A stretch of 64,000 bases of DNA from Mucilaginibacter sp. CSA2-8R (GTDB taxonomy: Bacteria; Bacteroidota; Bacteroidia; Sphingobacteriales; Sphingobacteriaceae), in NCBI RefSeq assembly GCF_038806765.1, contig NZ_CP152389.1, positions 2,170,001-2,234,000 of the forward strand, read 5' to 3'. Below the pieces are notes generated by a model that was given only the letters and a program-made list of their open reading frames with translations, searched no databases and was not told the DNA's origin. Shown here one piece after another: positions 8,720-19,200 of the stretch. Position numbers and translations under genes: made by a program. Within the stretch, counting starts at the first letter, position 1. Every line of letters begins with the position of its first letter.

Positions 8720-10210
8720 TTACCAACCTGCCGATTGCTGATTGCGGATGTTAGGGTTAGCATCAATTTCGCCTTGCGGAACAGGGAACATCCAAACCTT
8801 TGAGGTTGATGCTAAGGCCGACTGCAATCCAGCGAATGCACCAGTGTTATCAGTTCGGGTGATGGTTCGGGTAGTTCGCTTTAAATCAAACCAACGATGA
8901 CCTTCAGCAAAAAGTTCTTTGCGTCTTTCCGTAAGTATGGCATCCATTAAAGCTTGTCCGCTTAGGTTAACGGCCGTATAGTTGCTAATGCGGGCAGCCC
9001 GTAGGCTGTTTAAATCGGCTAGAGCCATAACCTCTTTACCTTGCTGCATAGCGCGTGCTTCTGCACGGATCAGGTACATCTCTCCCGTGCGTAGTACTTT
9101 CCAGTTCACTACGTTATCAGCGCTGGTGCCTTTGCCAATATACTTATTTACAATTTTCCGGGTAATAGTACTTGCCGGATCGGTTATGATGGCAGCTCCC
9201 GAACCGGTGCTGCGGCTGGCCACAAAGGCCGAATACCGAACATCTGCGGTTTTATCTGCAAACAAGTTGGTGAAGTTAACCGTAGGGCGGTAGCCGTTGC
9301 GGTTTAAGCTGGCGGTGTGTACGTTAGTATTTGGATTGCCTTCGGATACATTGCTGTAAACCAAAGCAAAAATCACTTCCGCCTGCGACCCATCTTTCCA
9401 GATATTGGCAAAGTTTGCAGCAGTAGCTAAGGGTATTGCCGTAATAACCTGTGTAGCATAAGCCTCGGCCTGGCCGTAATTTTTGCTGTAAAGATAAACC
9501 CGTGCTAAAAGTGCCCGTACAGCGTTCAAATCAATGTTGGCCTTACTGCTTGCTGAGTTGATAGATATATCCACATTAGCCAGTAAAGTTTCGGCTGTGG
9601 TAAGGTCGGCAAATACACGGTCGTAAGTTTCTTTAACGGATAGACGGGCAGGTTTGGCAAAGGCGTTTACCTCCGTTACATATGGGACACCTAAACCTGT
9701 AGAATTACGTTCAAAATCGCTTCCCCAGTAGCGAAGCAAATCAAAGTGAACCATGGCCCGTAAGGCTAATGCCTGGCCTTTGATACGATTTACTTTTTGC
9801 GCATTAGCCGACTGGTACTGATCAATGCCTCTTAAAGTAATATTGGCTTGCGTAATAACGCTGTAAGCGGCTGTCCAGGCTGTTGACAGGCTATTGTCGG
9901 TAGGTGTAAACGTATAGTTGGTTAAACGGCCAAAGTTGCCAAAATCTTCGTTGGTTTGTACCAGGTCATCGGCCATCATATCCGGTAGGGCAGACCATGC
10001 CCCGGTAACCGTAGCGCCATTGCCATAATAGCCAATCTGGCGCAGCAGGGAGTATGTGCCGGTCAGCGAATACTCATAGTCGGTTAAACTGGTAAATATT
10101 TGTGAGCCGTCTAAAGCATATTCGGGTGTAACATCAAGCACTTTTTTACATGAGGTGGCAGCTAAAGCTAAACCAAGGCCTGCACTCACTATATAATTTC
10201 TAAATTTCAT
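8720..10210 (-). CDS. SusD/RagB-family surface glycan-binding lipoprotein
   Basis: SusD-like proteins are lipid-anchored on the outer membrane, where they capture glycans and pass them to the SusC channel. The signal peptide ends at a lipobox with Cys21 (LAATSCKKVLDV). TPR-type helices follow, including AQKVNRIKGQALALRAMVHF and the C-terminal LTERRKELFAEGHRWFDLKR, both typical of RagB/SusD. At 496 aa it is within the family range. It starts 25 nt after susC. The substrate cannot be read from the sequence, because no glycoside hydrolase or sensor is encoded in the operon. Confidence 0.93.
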   Translation of the reverse strand: MKFRNYIVSAGLGLALAATSCKKVLDVTPEYALDGSQIFTSLTDYEYSLTGTYSLLRQIGYYGNGATVTGAWSALPDMMADDLVQTNEDFGNFGRLTNYTFTPTDNSLSTAWTAAYSVITQANITLRGIDQYQSANAQKVNRIKGQALALRAMVHFDLLRYWGSDFERNSTGLGVPYVTEVNAFAKPARLSVKETYDRVFADLTTAETLLANVDISINSASSKANIDLNAVRALLARVYLYSKNYGQAEAYATQVITAIPLATAANFANIWKDGSQAEVIFALVYSNVSEGNPNTNVHTASLNRNGYRPTVNFTNLFADKTADVRYSAFVASRSTGSGAAIITDPASTITRKIVNKYIGKGTSADNVVNWKVLRTGEMYLIRAEARAMQQGKEVMALADLNSLRAARISNYTAVNLSGQALMDAILTERRKELFAEGHRWFDLKRTTRTITRTDNTGAFAGLQSALASTSKVWMFPVPQGEIDANPNIRNQQSAGW

Positions 10211-10235
10211 TGGTTTTAAATTTTAAGAGGATGAT

Positions 10236-13199
10236 TTACAAGGCAATATTTAAACCTGCGGTAATGGTACGCATAGCCGGGTACTGTGCGCCAATCAAAT
10301 TACCGGTAGCATATTCCGGATCAAAACCTCTGAATTTAGTCCAGGTAATTAAATTTTGCCCCTGCACAAAAAACCTTAACGAGTTTATTTTTACGCTTGA
10401 TAACCATGTTTTCGGCAGTGAATAACTGATAGTAGCATTACGCAGGCGCAAAAAGTCGCCGTTTTCTACAAAGCGGGTAGTTTCGGCAATAAAGTTTCCG
10501 TTAGGGCTCGGTATGTCGGTAACCTGGCCGGGTGTGCGCCATTCGCGTAATAAGTCAGCACTTAGGTTGTCTGCCGCGTATGGATATTCAACGTTGCTCC
10601 GGTCATAATTAAATATTTTGTTCCCTTTTACAAAGCTAAAGAATGCACTGGCTTCAAAGCCTTTGTAACTGATCGAACTGCCAAAACCTCCAAAATATGG
10701 GGTTTCTGCCGAACCTACCAGTACACGGTCGTTGCTGCTGTACGTTTCGGTAGTGTTGCCGTTCTTGTTTAGGTAAATAGACTTACCATTAGCCGGATTT
10801 ACGCCCACATATCTTACCAGGTATAATTGATTTAGCTTTTCGCCAACGCGGTTAACGTAAATACCATCAACAATTTCGTTCTGACCTGGCAACAGCTCAA
10901 CAATTTTGCTTTTGTTGTAGGTAAAGTTAGCAAACACATTCCAATCAAAATCTTTAGCTTTCAGTACGTCTATATTCAAAGATGCTTCAATGCCAGAATT
11001 ACGCAGCTTACCGCTGTTGGAGATTACAGAGGTGCGGCCTGTAGTTCTGGACAGTTGCTGGTTGAGCAGCAGATTGGAAGTAAGCGCGTTATAATAATCA
11101 AAGCTACCACCGATGCGTCCGTTCCAGGCGGTAAACTCAAGGCCGGTGTTAAACGTGGTGCGTCGTTCCCATTGTAACTCAGGGTTGTCCAGCTGGCTCT
11201 GCACCAAGCCGCTTACGCCGTTGTAAACGGCACGTCCGTATAATTCTCTTGGTAAAAAGTCGGCCGTAACAGGCTGATTGCCTGCCGAACCGTAACTAGC
11301 CTTAAGCTTAAAATCACTAAATATATTTTTTACTGGCGCAAAAAAACCTTCGTTTGATGCCACCCAACTTACGCCTACTGAGCCAAAGTTGGCATAGCGA
11401 CGGTCGGAACCGAACCTTGATGATCCGTCTCTTCTCAGGTAACTCTCTATAAAGTAGCGCTCTTTGTAGTTATATTTTAAGTTGGCAAAGTATGATAACA
11501 GTGCGTTAGGACCCAACAACGCAGATGAATTCATCGGGTCGGCACCGCCACCACCAGACACTACTGGTATAAAATTGTTGGTTGCCGTACCCGGGGTAAT
11601 GCCCGACTCATTTTCGAATGCGCCGCCCAGGCCATAGCCGGTAAACTGGAAGCTGTTGCTGTTAGCGCTAACAATCTCATTAAATATGGTTGCTGATATG
11701 TGGTGGTCTTCACTTACATCTTTGCTGTAACCAACAGACGACGTTAGCGTGTAACGGGTTAGTTTACCGTACCCGCGGGTTAATGATCCCCTGCCACCCG
11801 GCAAGGCGCTGCCTACCGTACTTAGCGGCGAATTAAAAACAGTAATTTCATTAGACGTGTAATCTACGCCGCCGTTAACCTTGGCGTAGAGGCCCTTTAC
11901 TACGGGTACATGATAAATAGCATATACATTGCCCACCAATTTTAACTGACCGCGAAGGTTGCTATTTTCGATGAGGTTAGGCAGCGGGTTAGGCTGACCG
12001 GTAATACTTTTAGTATAGCTACCGTCAGGGTTGTAAGGCGTTAGGTAAGGGTTAATCCAACGGATAGCATTTAATGGGGAGGCATTTACCGTGTTGGCTT
12101 CACTGGTATTGGTAAAGTTGGAGTAACCATAAGTTGAATTTAAGCCAAAGTCAAAATCCTGGGTGCCGCTTGATAGGTTTATGCGGCCGTTGTAGCGTTT
12201 TAGCCGGGTAGTTAATACCGTACCCGACTGGTCATACAAACTGCCTGACACAAAGTATTTGGTTTTGTCAACCCCGCCCGACACCGAAAGGTTATGGCTT
12301 TTGGTGATGCCGGTTTTAAAGATGACATCTTTCCAGTCTGTATTCACCTGTTTAAGGGTTGCAACGTCGGAAGCAGTCCAGCCGTTGGGGTTGCCATTGG
12401 CCAACTCGTAATCCAGCTTTTGGGTTGAGTTCATCAAAGTAACCTTGCTGTCTGGAGCGGTAGAGCGGCCAAACTGTGCATCATACCGTACAATTGGCCG
12501 GCCGGCGTGGCCTTGCTTTGTGGTAATTACAATAACACCATTTGCACCCCTGGAGCCATATTGCGCGGTAGCGAGTGCATCTTTCAAGATATTAACGGCA
12601 GCAATATCCTGTGTATTAATCGTAGCAAAATCGGCAGCGGTAATTTCAATGCCATCCATGATGTACAACGGATTGGTAGAACCCAGTATAGAACCGCGGC
12701 CCCGTACTACTACACTGGCGGCAGCGCCTGGCTGGCCCGAACTGGCCTGCACCAGCAGACCCGCTGCCCGGCCTTGCAAAGCCTGATCAAATGAGGCAAT
12801 GGGCACATAGTTAATTTGTTCGGCCTTAATGGTAGCTACCGAGCCGGCAACTTCGCGCTCATTTTGAGTGCCGTAGCCAGTCACTATAACTTCATTGAGT
12901 GATTGACTATTATCTTGGAGCACAATTGCTATCATGCCCGACGTAATGACCACCTCTTGCGTTTGATAACCCAAATAGCTGACATTGAGTATTTTGGCTG
13001 ATGCCGGTATCTCGAGTTCAAAGTTTCCTTTAGCATCGGTTTGGGTCCCAGCAGCTATGCCTTTAACCATAACACTAACGCCCGGCAATGGTGCACCGTC
13101 GGATTTGGCAGTTACTTTGCCATTAATTGTTCGGCCCTGTGCAAAACAGAACGAACTGATAAGTAATCCTAATAATAAGTGGAGTAGGGGTTTAACCAT
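10236..13199 (-). CDS. SusC/RagA-family TonB-dependent outer membrane transporter
   Basis: This TonB-energised barrel imports oligosaccharides captured by its SusD partner. The 987-aa protein has a signal peptide ending near SFCFAQG. A carboxypeptidase-like regulatory domain follows at about residues 24-95 (INGKVTAKSDGAPLPGVSVM). The SusC signature LNEVIVTGYGTQNEREVAGS precedes a plug domain containing ALQGRAAGLLVQ and NPLYIMDGIEI, then the barrel. It is the first gene of the pair. The 230-nt upstream gap (13200-13429) is AT-rich, with no clear -7 box and no anti-sigma gene. An extended signal-transduction domain is absent, so sigma/anti-sigma control is unlikely. Confidence 0.95.
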   Translation of the reverse strand: MVKPLLHLLLGLLISSFCFAQGRTINGKVTAKSDGAPLPGVSVMVKGIAAGTQTDAKGNFELEIPASAKILNVSYLGYQTQEVVITSGMIAIVLQDNSQSLNEVIVTGYGTQNEREVAGSVATIKAEQINYVPIASFDQALQGRAAGLLVQASSGQPGAAASVVVRGRGSILGSTNPLYIMDGIEITAADFATINTQDIAAVNILKDALATAQYGSRGANGVIVITTKQGHAGRPIVRYDAQFGRSTAPDSKVTLMNSTQKLDYELANGNPNGWTASDVATLKQVNTDWKDVIFKTGITKSHNLSVSGGVDKTKYFVSGSLYDQSGTVLTTRLKRYNGRINLSSGTQDFDFGLNSTYGYSNFTNTSEANTVNASPLNAIRWINPYLTPYNPDGSYTKSITGQPNPLPNLIENSNLRGQLKLVGNVYAIYHVPVVKGLYAKVNGGVDYTSNEITVFNSPLSTVGSALPGGRGSLTRGYGKLTRYTLTSSVGYSKDVSEDHHISATIFNEIVSANSNSFQFTGYGLGGAFENESGITPGTATNNFIPVVSGGGGADPMNSSALLGPNALLSYFANLKYNYKERYFIESYLRRDGSSRFGSDRRYANFGSVGVSWVASNEGFFAPVKNIFSDFKLKASYGSAGNQPVTADFLPRELYGRAVYNGVSGLVQSQLDNPELQWERRTTFNTGLEFTAWNGRIGGSFDYYNALTSNLLLNQQLSRTTGRTSVISNSGKLRNSGIEASLNIDVLKAKDFDWNVFANFTYNKSKIVELLPGQNEIVDGIYVNRVGEKLNQLYLVRYVGVNPANGKSIYLNKNGNTTETYSSNDRVLVGSAETPYFGGFGSSISYKGFEASAFFSFVKGNKIFNYDRSNVEYPYAADNLSADLLREWRTPGQVTDIPSPNGNFIAETTRFVENGDFLRLRNATISYSLPKTWLSSVKINSLRFFVQGQNLITWTKFRGFDPEYATGNLIGAQYPAMRTITAGLNIAL

Positions 13200-13429
13200 A
13201 AATTATAGTTTAATTAAAAGAGTCGCGAAAATAATATATTATTATTAACATCGACATCTATTAAGCTTACATTATGGTAATTTTTGCAAAAATTTTAATC
13301 GTTAAGAAAAATTAATTGCTTTATCGCCTAAGTCAGATTTTTTAGTAATTAAAGGTATCTCTGAAATCAAATTTTTATTAAAAGATGCATAACATCGCTT
13401 TAAAGGGTTGGCATAATATGGTCTTACAG

Positions 13430-16162
13430 CTAATTTTTGCTGATAACCTTATTGAAATGATAAGCGTAGCTTAATAAAAAGTAGCGCTTTAAAATTTGAG
13501 TTTGAATATCGGCAACGGTATTGCCGCTAACAAACCGATATGAATTGACATTTTGATTAAGCAAGTCATAGCACGACACTCTGATCTCGCCATGATCATT
13601 TTTCTGTATTAAACGGGCTAAGGCGATATTCACTAAATTTACACTACGCTGCAAGCCGGGTGATACCAGCGGATTATAACTGTAATTATAATTAGCTTCG
13701 AAAGTTATATGCTTTATGGCGCGTATAGTAACGGGAATATCTAAATGGTGGCTAATGTACTTAATAGCAGCATAATCAACATCTTGATATTTTGTACTGC
13801 TTGAACTTAAATAATAGTTTGGATTAAGTTCAAATTTATTGTTCCAATTGATGTAAAACTGCTGTGAAAAATTGATGGATGTGGTATTTTGAAAACCACT
13901 TTTATCATTCACTTGAAAGTATTGGTGATTAAAGTTATAATACACGCCGTTGTTGATCCGCAACTGCCAGTTACCCATCTTTTTAAAACCGCGGCCTCCG
14001 TAAGCTGAAAAATAATACCTGTAAACACCGCTTCTGTTAATAGGCCTGGATGCTGTAACACCCTGGCCATTTACAGTGCGTTCATTAAAAATGCTATTTT
14101 GCTCCAGGTTTAAATCGCTCGAAAAACTAAAATTCAGTTGTTTTTCGGTGATATATTTATAATAGTTAAAATTTAGATTATGAGTGCGGGTTGGTTTTAA
14201 ATCAGGATTGCCTATTGAACTGTAGAGTTGGCTGTACACTGTACGGTAAGGTAGTAAGTTACTGATGTCTGGTTGTTGTACTGAATTGTTGTAGTTGAAC
14301 GAAAGATGATTATAATCTATGCGAACAGAGGGGAGCGCATAAATGTAAGTTTTGTTGATATCGCTTACTTTTTTATTAAACTGATCGTAACGTTGCAGCC
14401 ATTGCAGCCCCAATTTGGCCGACATCGTTAAATCTTTGTGTTGATAGGAAATTTCGGGCCCTAATGTTTCTGTGTATTGCTGCCGGTGTAAATCTCTGCT
14501 CAAAGAGTCTATGTAAACCGAATATAGTCCGGTTTTTAAATCGCGGTCATAAGTAAATAATTTACCTACTGATCTCCGGTAATTAAAGCTGCCTTGTAAA
14601 CTGCCATAAATTCTTTTGCTAAACGGATATCGGTAAGTAACATTTATGCTTGCCGAGTTTGATTTGTTATCAGCATCTTCAAAGCGCTGTAAATTACTTG
14701 AACTTAATTGTGCGGTAAACGACTGCAGATAACTGTTGCGATAATAGTTACTTTGATCGGGGCTGATATTGAGATCGTGGGTGATGTTGAGGGATGCTCC
14801 CTTTTTTATGCGCAGTCGTCTGTAAATGCTCAGATTTTGCTGGAATTCCATCCCATTAGATTTGCTAAAGTTATTGAGGGAGTTATTATTTAGCAAAGCA
14901 ACAAAGTTACTATAACTGTTGCTGATGCTATTGTCTTGGCGGTTATTGTTGTTAAAACTGATTTTAGGCGTATATCTTATTTTTGTTAAACTGTCAGTTT
15001 CCCACTCCAATAAACCTGTCACGGTGTGCTTATTTGCTTTGTTGGTTTGCCCAGACTGGTTGTTTGAACTTAGTGTCGTGTCTTTTAAAAACTGCTGTGA
15101 GAATACGGAGTTATTATAAAGGTCTGAGGTGTAGCTGTAAAAGTACAGCAAATTTAATTTCAGCTTTTTGCCGTAATCATTGTTGACGTTGACACCGCCT
15201 GAGCCTACTGTTTGAATACCTCCGTAAGACCGGCCACCTGTAGTTACAGTGCCGTTATACAGGTTGTCATAACCGCTTCGGTTAAAACCGCCAAGCCCCA
15301 TTAAGTCTTGTGTTGAAAAACCGGTTCGGTTTAAGTTGTTGCCAACACCAATCAAGCTTATTTGTAGTGTGTCTCTAAACATGTTATAAAGTACACCTCC
15401 ATCAAACCTGTCGCGGGTGCCGCCGCCGGCCCGCACTTTGCCGAATGTGCTGCGCTTAATGGCTCTTTTTAGTTTGAGGTTAATGATTTTACCCACCTTA
15501 GAATCAGGGATGAGATGGTCGGGATCGTCTTCGCGGTCATCGTATACCTGAATCTTGTCTACCAAAACAGCATCCAGATTCTTAGATGCTATTTTTGGAT
15601 CGTTGGCGAAAAACCTCTTACCTCCAATGTAGAGCTTGCTAACCGTTTTGCCATTGACTGTGATAGTGCCATCCATATCTACCTGCATGCCGGGCAAGCG
15701 TTTTAGTAGCTCTTCAACTACAGCGTTAGGCGGCGTTTTAAATGCCTCGGCGCTGAACTCAATTGTGTCTTTTTTTATTATCACGGGTGTAATTTCTGCC
15801 CGTACCTTAATTTCGCCAAGTATGTGGCCTTTACCAGATAATTTTATAGCCCCTAAATCAAGCGTACTACCTTTCTCCAATCTTAAAGTTTTACGGTAGC
15901 TATTATGGCTTATAAAGGTAACCAGCAGCTTAAGGTCTTTACCTGATGGTAAATTATGTAAGGCAAAGTCGCCTGTTTTTAAAGTTAACGTATAAGATAT
16001 AAGTGAAGTATCTTTGGCGTCGAGTACGGCTACGGTTGCCAGTTCAAGGGCTGCATTATTTGTTGAGTCGACGATGCGGCCTCTTAAATGCGCTCGGTTT
16101 TGAGACAGGGCGCCAGTAGCAAGCAACAAAAACAGGCTGATAATTGTGACAGATTTAATCAT
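13430..16162 (-). CDS. Outer membrane beta-barrel protein with carboxypeptidase-like N-terminal domain
   Basis: This 910-aa protein has a signal peptide (MIKSVTIISLFLLLATGALSQ). A carboxypeptidase-like beta-sandwich follows (HLRGRIVDSTNNAALELATV), then a short plug-like region with KRLPGMQVDMDGTITVNGK and KLYIGGKRFFANDPK. The long C-terminal part is rich in Tyr, Asn and Ser with alternating strands, as in the outer-membrane barrel family related to TonB receptors (OMP_b-brl_3). It lacks a SusC signature and a SusD partner. The gene is single, about 130 nt after the sensor kinase on the same strand. The ligand and any TonB dependence are unknown. Confidence 0.8.
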   Translation of the reverse strand: MIKSVTIISLFLLLATGALSQNRAHLRGRIVDSTNNAALELATVAVLDAKDTSLISYTLTLKTGDFALHNLPSGKDLKLLVTFISHNSYRKTLRLEKGSTLDLGAIKLSGKGHILGEIKVRAEITPVIIKKDTIEFSAEAFKTPPNAVVEELLKRLPGMQVDMDGTITVNGKTVSKLYIGGKRFFANDPKIASKNLDAVLVDKIQVYDDREDDPDHLIPDSKVGKIINLKLKRAIKRSTFGKVRAGGGTRDRFDGGVLYNMFRDTLQISLIGVGNNLNRTGFSTQDLMGLGGFNRSGYDNLYNGTVTTGGRSYGGIQTVGSGGVNVNNDYGKKLKLNLLYFYSYTSDLYNNSVFSQQFLKDTTLSSNNQSGQTNKANKHTVTGLLEWETDSLTKIRYTPKISFNNNNRQDNSISNSYSNFVALLNNNSLNNFSKSNGMEFQQNLSIYRRLRIKKGASLNITHDLNISPDQSNYYRNSYLQSFTAQLSSSNLQRFEDADNKSNSASINVTYRYPFSKRIYGSLQGSFNYRRSVGKLFTYDRDLKTGLYSVYIDSLSRDLHRQQYTETLGPEISYQHKDLTMSAKLGLQWLQRYDQFNKKVSDINKTYIYALPSVRIDYNHLSFNYNNSVQQPDISNLLPYRTVYSQLYSSIGNPDLKPTRTHNLNFNYYKYITEKQLNFSFSSDLNLEQNSIFNERTVNGQGVTASRPINRSGVYRYYFSAYGGRGFKKMGNWQLRINNGVYYNFNHQYFQVNDKSGFQNTTSINFSQQFYINWNNKFELNPNYYLSSSSTKYQDVDYAAIKYISHHLDIPVTIRAIKHITFEANYNYSYNPLVSPGLQRSVNLVNIALARLIQKNDHGEIRVSCYDLLNQNVNSYRFVSGNTVADIQTQILKRYFLLSYAYHFNKVISKN

Positions 16163-16290
16163 GTAGGTTAGTTATCGCAATATATAAATTACGCCGACAC
16201 TACAATAACTTAATTATTAACAAATACTTCTCAAAAAACAGCCTGTTTACTTTTCAGGAAAACAGGCTATACTGTATTTTTTAACTAGCG

Positions 16291-19200
16291 TTAAACCGCT
16301 GCTATCATCGCAGACGTTTCCAAAGGTAATTTGAAATAAAAAGTAGAACCGACGCCATGCTCGCTTTCTACCCACATTTCGCCACCGTGGCGTTTAATAA
16401 TTTCCTTACTCAGGTAAAGCCCGATACCGAAGCCTGAAATATTTTGGGTTTTGGTATCATTAACCCGGTAATAGCGGTCAAACAGTTTGGCTTGGTCTTG
16501 CGGTTTAATGCCCATGCCCTGGTCTTGCACGCTTAATATCGCAGCACCATTGGCTTCTGTAACAATAGCCGTCACTGTCGTATTTGCGGCCGAATATTTT
16601 ATTGCATTACTCAGCAGGTTAGTAACAACAACGCCTATTTTGTCGCGGTCGGCATGCAGCGTTAGGTTTGCTTGCTGATGCAATTCCAATTGGTGCTGGC
16701 TGCTATACAGTCTGGCATCGTCTACCATCTCGCGTACCATGTCATTAAAACTGAACGTCGTTTTTTGTAGGTGAATCTTGCCTGATTCCAGCCTCGATAC
16801 GTTTAAAAACCCATTGATGAGGCTGGTCATCTTGCGGATCTGCTGCTGTGTTTTAATCAGGTTTTTCTGAGCAAAGGTGTCGTTGGTTTTGTCGGCATTG
16901 CGGCTCAGCAATTGTGCATAGGCCATAAGCGAAGTGAGCGGCGTTTTTAATTCGTGGCTCACCATACTGATAAAGTCGTTTTTGCGTAGTTCGTCTTCCT
17001 TTGTTTCGGTAATATCAATTATAGTACCTACAATAGCTTTTACGTCGCCGTCATTATCCACCTCCACCTGCCCAACTGAGTTTATCCAGCGTATATTTTG
17101 GGTACCCACAGGTTGTATCTGGTAATCCTCATTAAAGCTGCTTTTATTTTCAATTGCACTTCTGATTGAACTCATTAGCGGGTCATAATATTCGGGCAAA
17201 ATTAATTGCTGTGTAGAGCTGAAGCTTAAGGCAGTACCGTGCGGTAATCCGTGTATATCACGGGCTTTTTCTGATACCTCCAAAACATCAGAACCAGTTT
17301 CGTTGCGCCATATACCCATGCCTGCAGCGTTCATTGCTAACTTTAGAGTAGCGTTCGCTTTCTCTGCATCCTTGCGGGCAATTACCTGTTCGGTAACCTC
17401 AGCAGCAACGGCTACAATACCGCTTATAATGCCGTGTTGGTCCCGAAGGGCCTCCATGGTCAGGTTTATGTATACGGTTTCAGTTTGTGCGTTGCGATTT
17501 AAATGCAATGGCACTTGGCTGGCTATGTGACGCTCACCGGTTTTGTAAATATGTTGCATCACATCATCAAAACCGGCAGCTTTTAACTGTGGCAATATCT
17601 CTAGCAACGGCTGATAAAGAATAGCACTTTCGTCAAGTCCCCAATATTCCAACATCTTTTCGTTTGCCAGTTCAACTATAAACTGGGGGCCGTAATAAAT
17701 GGCAATGGCTACCGGAGCCTGTATAAATAGGTTGCGCAGTTGCTCTTCTGCATGTTGCCTTGCTTTTGAAATATTTATTTGAGCCCTGATTTTAGTCAAT
17801 AGTTCGGCAGCGGAAAACGGTTTAACCAGATAATCATCGGCACCGGCTTCGAGGCCGTCAATCCGGGCCTCCTCGCCAGCCCTTGCAGACAGGAAGATAA
17901 CCGGTAAACGTGCCGTGCGCTGGGTGCTGCGTATTTGCCGCAACATGGCTTTCCCATCCATAACCGGCATCATTATATCACTGATGACCAGGGCCGGTAA
18001 ATTATTGTTTAACTTAGAAAGTGCATCCTGTCCATCCGTTGCTGTGATGACGCTGAAGTAAGGCTCCAGCAGCCTCGCCAGGTATGCACGCATATCGGCG
18101 TTATCATCTACTACCAGCACCTCAACATCTTTTTCTGCATCAGCCGGCACCGAAACGTTTGAATTAAAGTTTTGGGACGCCAGGCTGTCGTGAGCATCGG
18201 TATTAGTATCAGTTTGCAGCAGGCTAATGGCTTCCTGCAAAAAGGCGCCTTTCAGGGCTGATGTGTCAGTCTTTTTCTCACCATCTACCAGGCGTTCCGC
18301 CGGCAGATGAGCGTAGCCAACCGGTATAGTAACTGTAAATACAGAGCCTTCGCCTTCCACGCTATCTACCGTAATATGCCCGCTATGCAGGTTCACCAAT
18401 TCGTGTACCAGCGAAAGGCCGATTCCAGTACCCTCATGTGTGCGCCCGGCCGAGTTTTCTATCCGGTGAAAACGCTCAAACATATGCGGCAGCTCTTTGG
18501 CTGGTATGCCCACCCCCGTATCTTTCACCTGCAAAACCACCTGATTGTTTTCTTGGTGCTGCATGATAGAAATGGTTCCTTCGAGCGTGTATTTGAATGC
18601 ATTCGACAGCAGATTCAATACAATTTTTTCCCACATCTGCCGGTCAACAAAAATGTTGCCTTTGTCTTCACTGCAATTTACCTCCAGCTTCATGCCGGCC
18701 TTTTCGATGATAGAACGGAAACTGCTGGCCAGATCGGTGGTAAGCTCGCATAAATTGGTAAGCTGATAAGCGGCCTGTGCGCGGCCTGCTTCTACACGGC
18801 TATAATCTAATAGGTTATTAACAAGTTTTAACAAGCGCAGGGCATTGCGTTGCACCGCTTCCAGCGGCTCGGCAAACTCAGCGTTGTTTTTGCTCAGCAT
18901 ATCTTCCAGGGGGCCCAGCATCAGCGTTAGGGGCGTGCGGAACTCATGGCTTACATTGCTGAAAAATGCTGTTTTCGAGCGATCGATAGCGGCCAGTGCT
19001 TCTGCCCGTTTTTGTTCCTGCTCGTAAGCATATACGTTGGTTACCGCCGTATTATAAGTGGTAGCCAAAAGGTTATAAAAGTTTAAGTATTCATTATCTA
19101 AGGCGCGGCAGGCACTTACGCCGGCTATCATAAAGCCCATCGGCTCAGCCTGCCCTGATATATGAAGAGGCAATATAACTGCCGTGTGTGGTGGCAGCTC

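Noticed and set aside
13260..13300. TTTTTGCAAAAATTTT upstream of susC as a second copy of the xyl operator
   Set aside because: It shares only the TTGCAA core and lacks the central CG and the full 18-bp symmetry.
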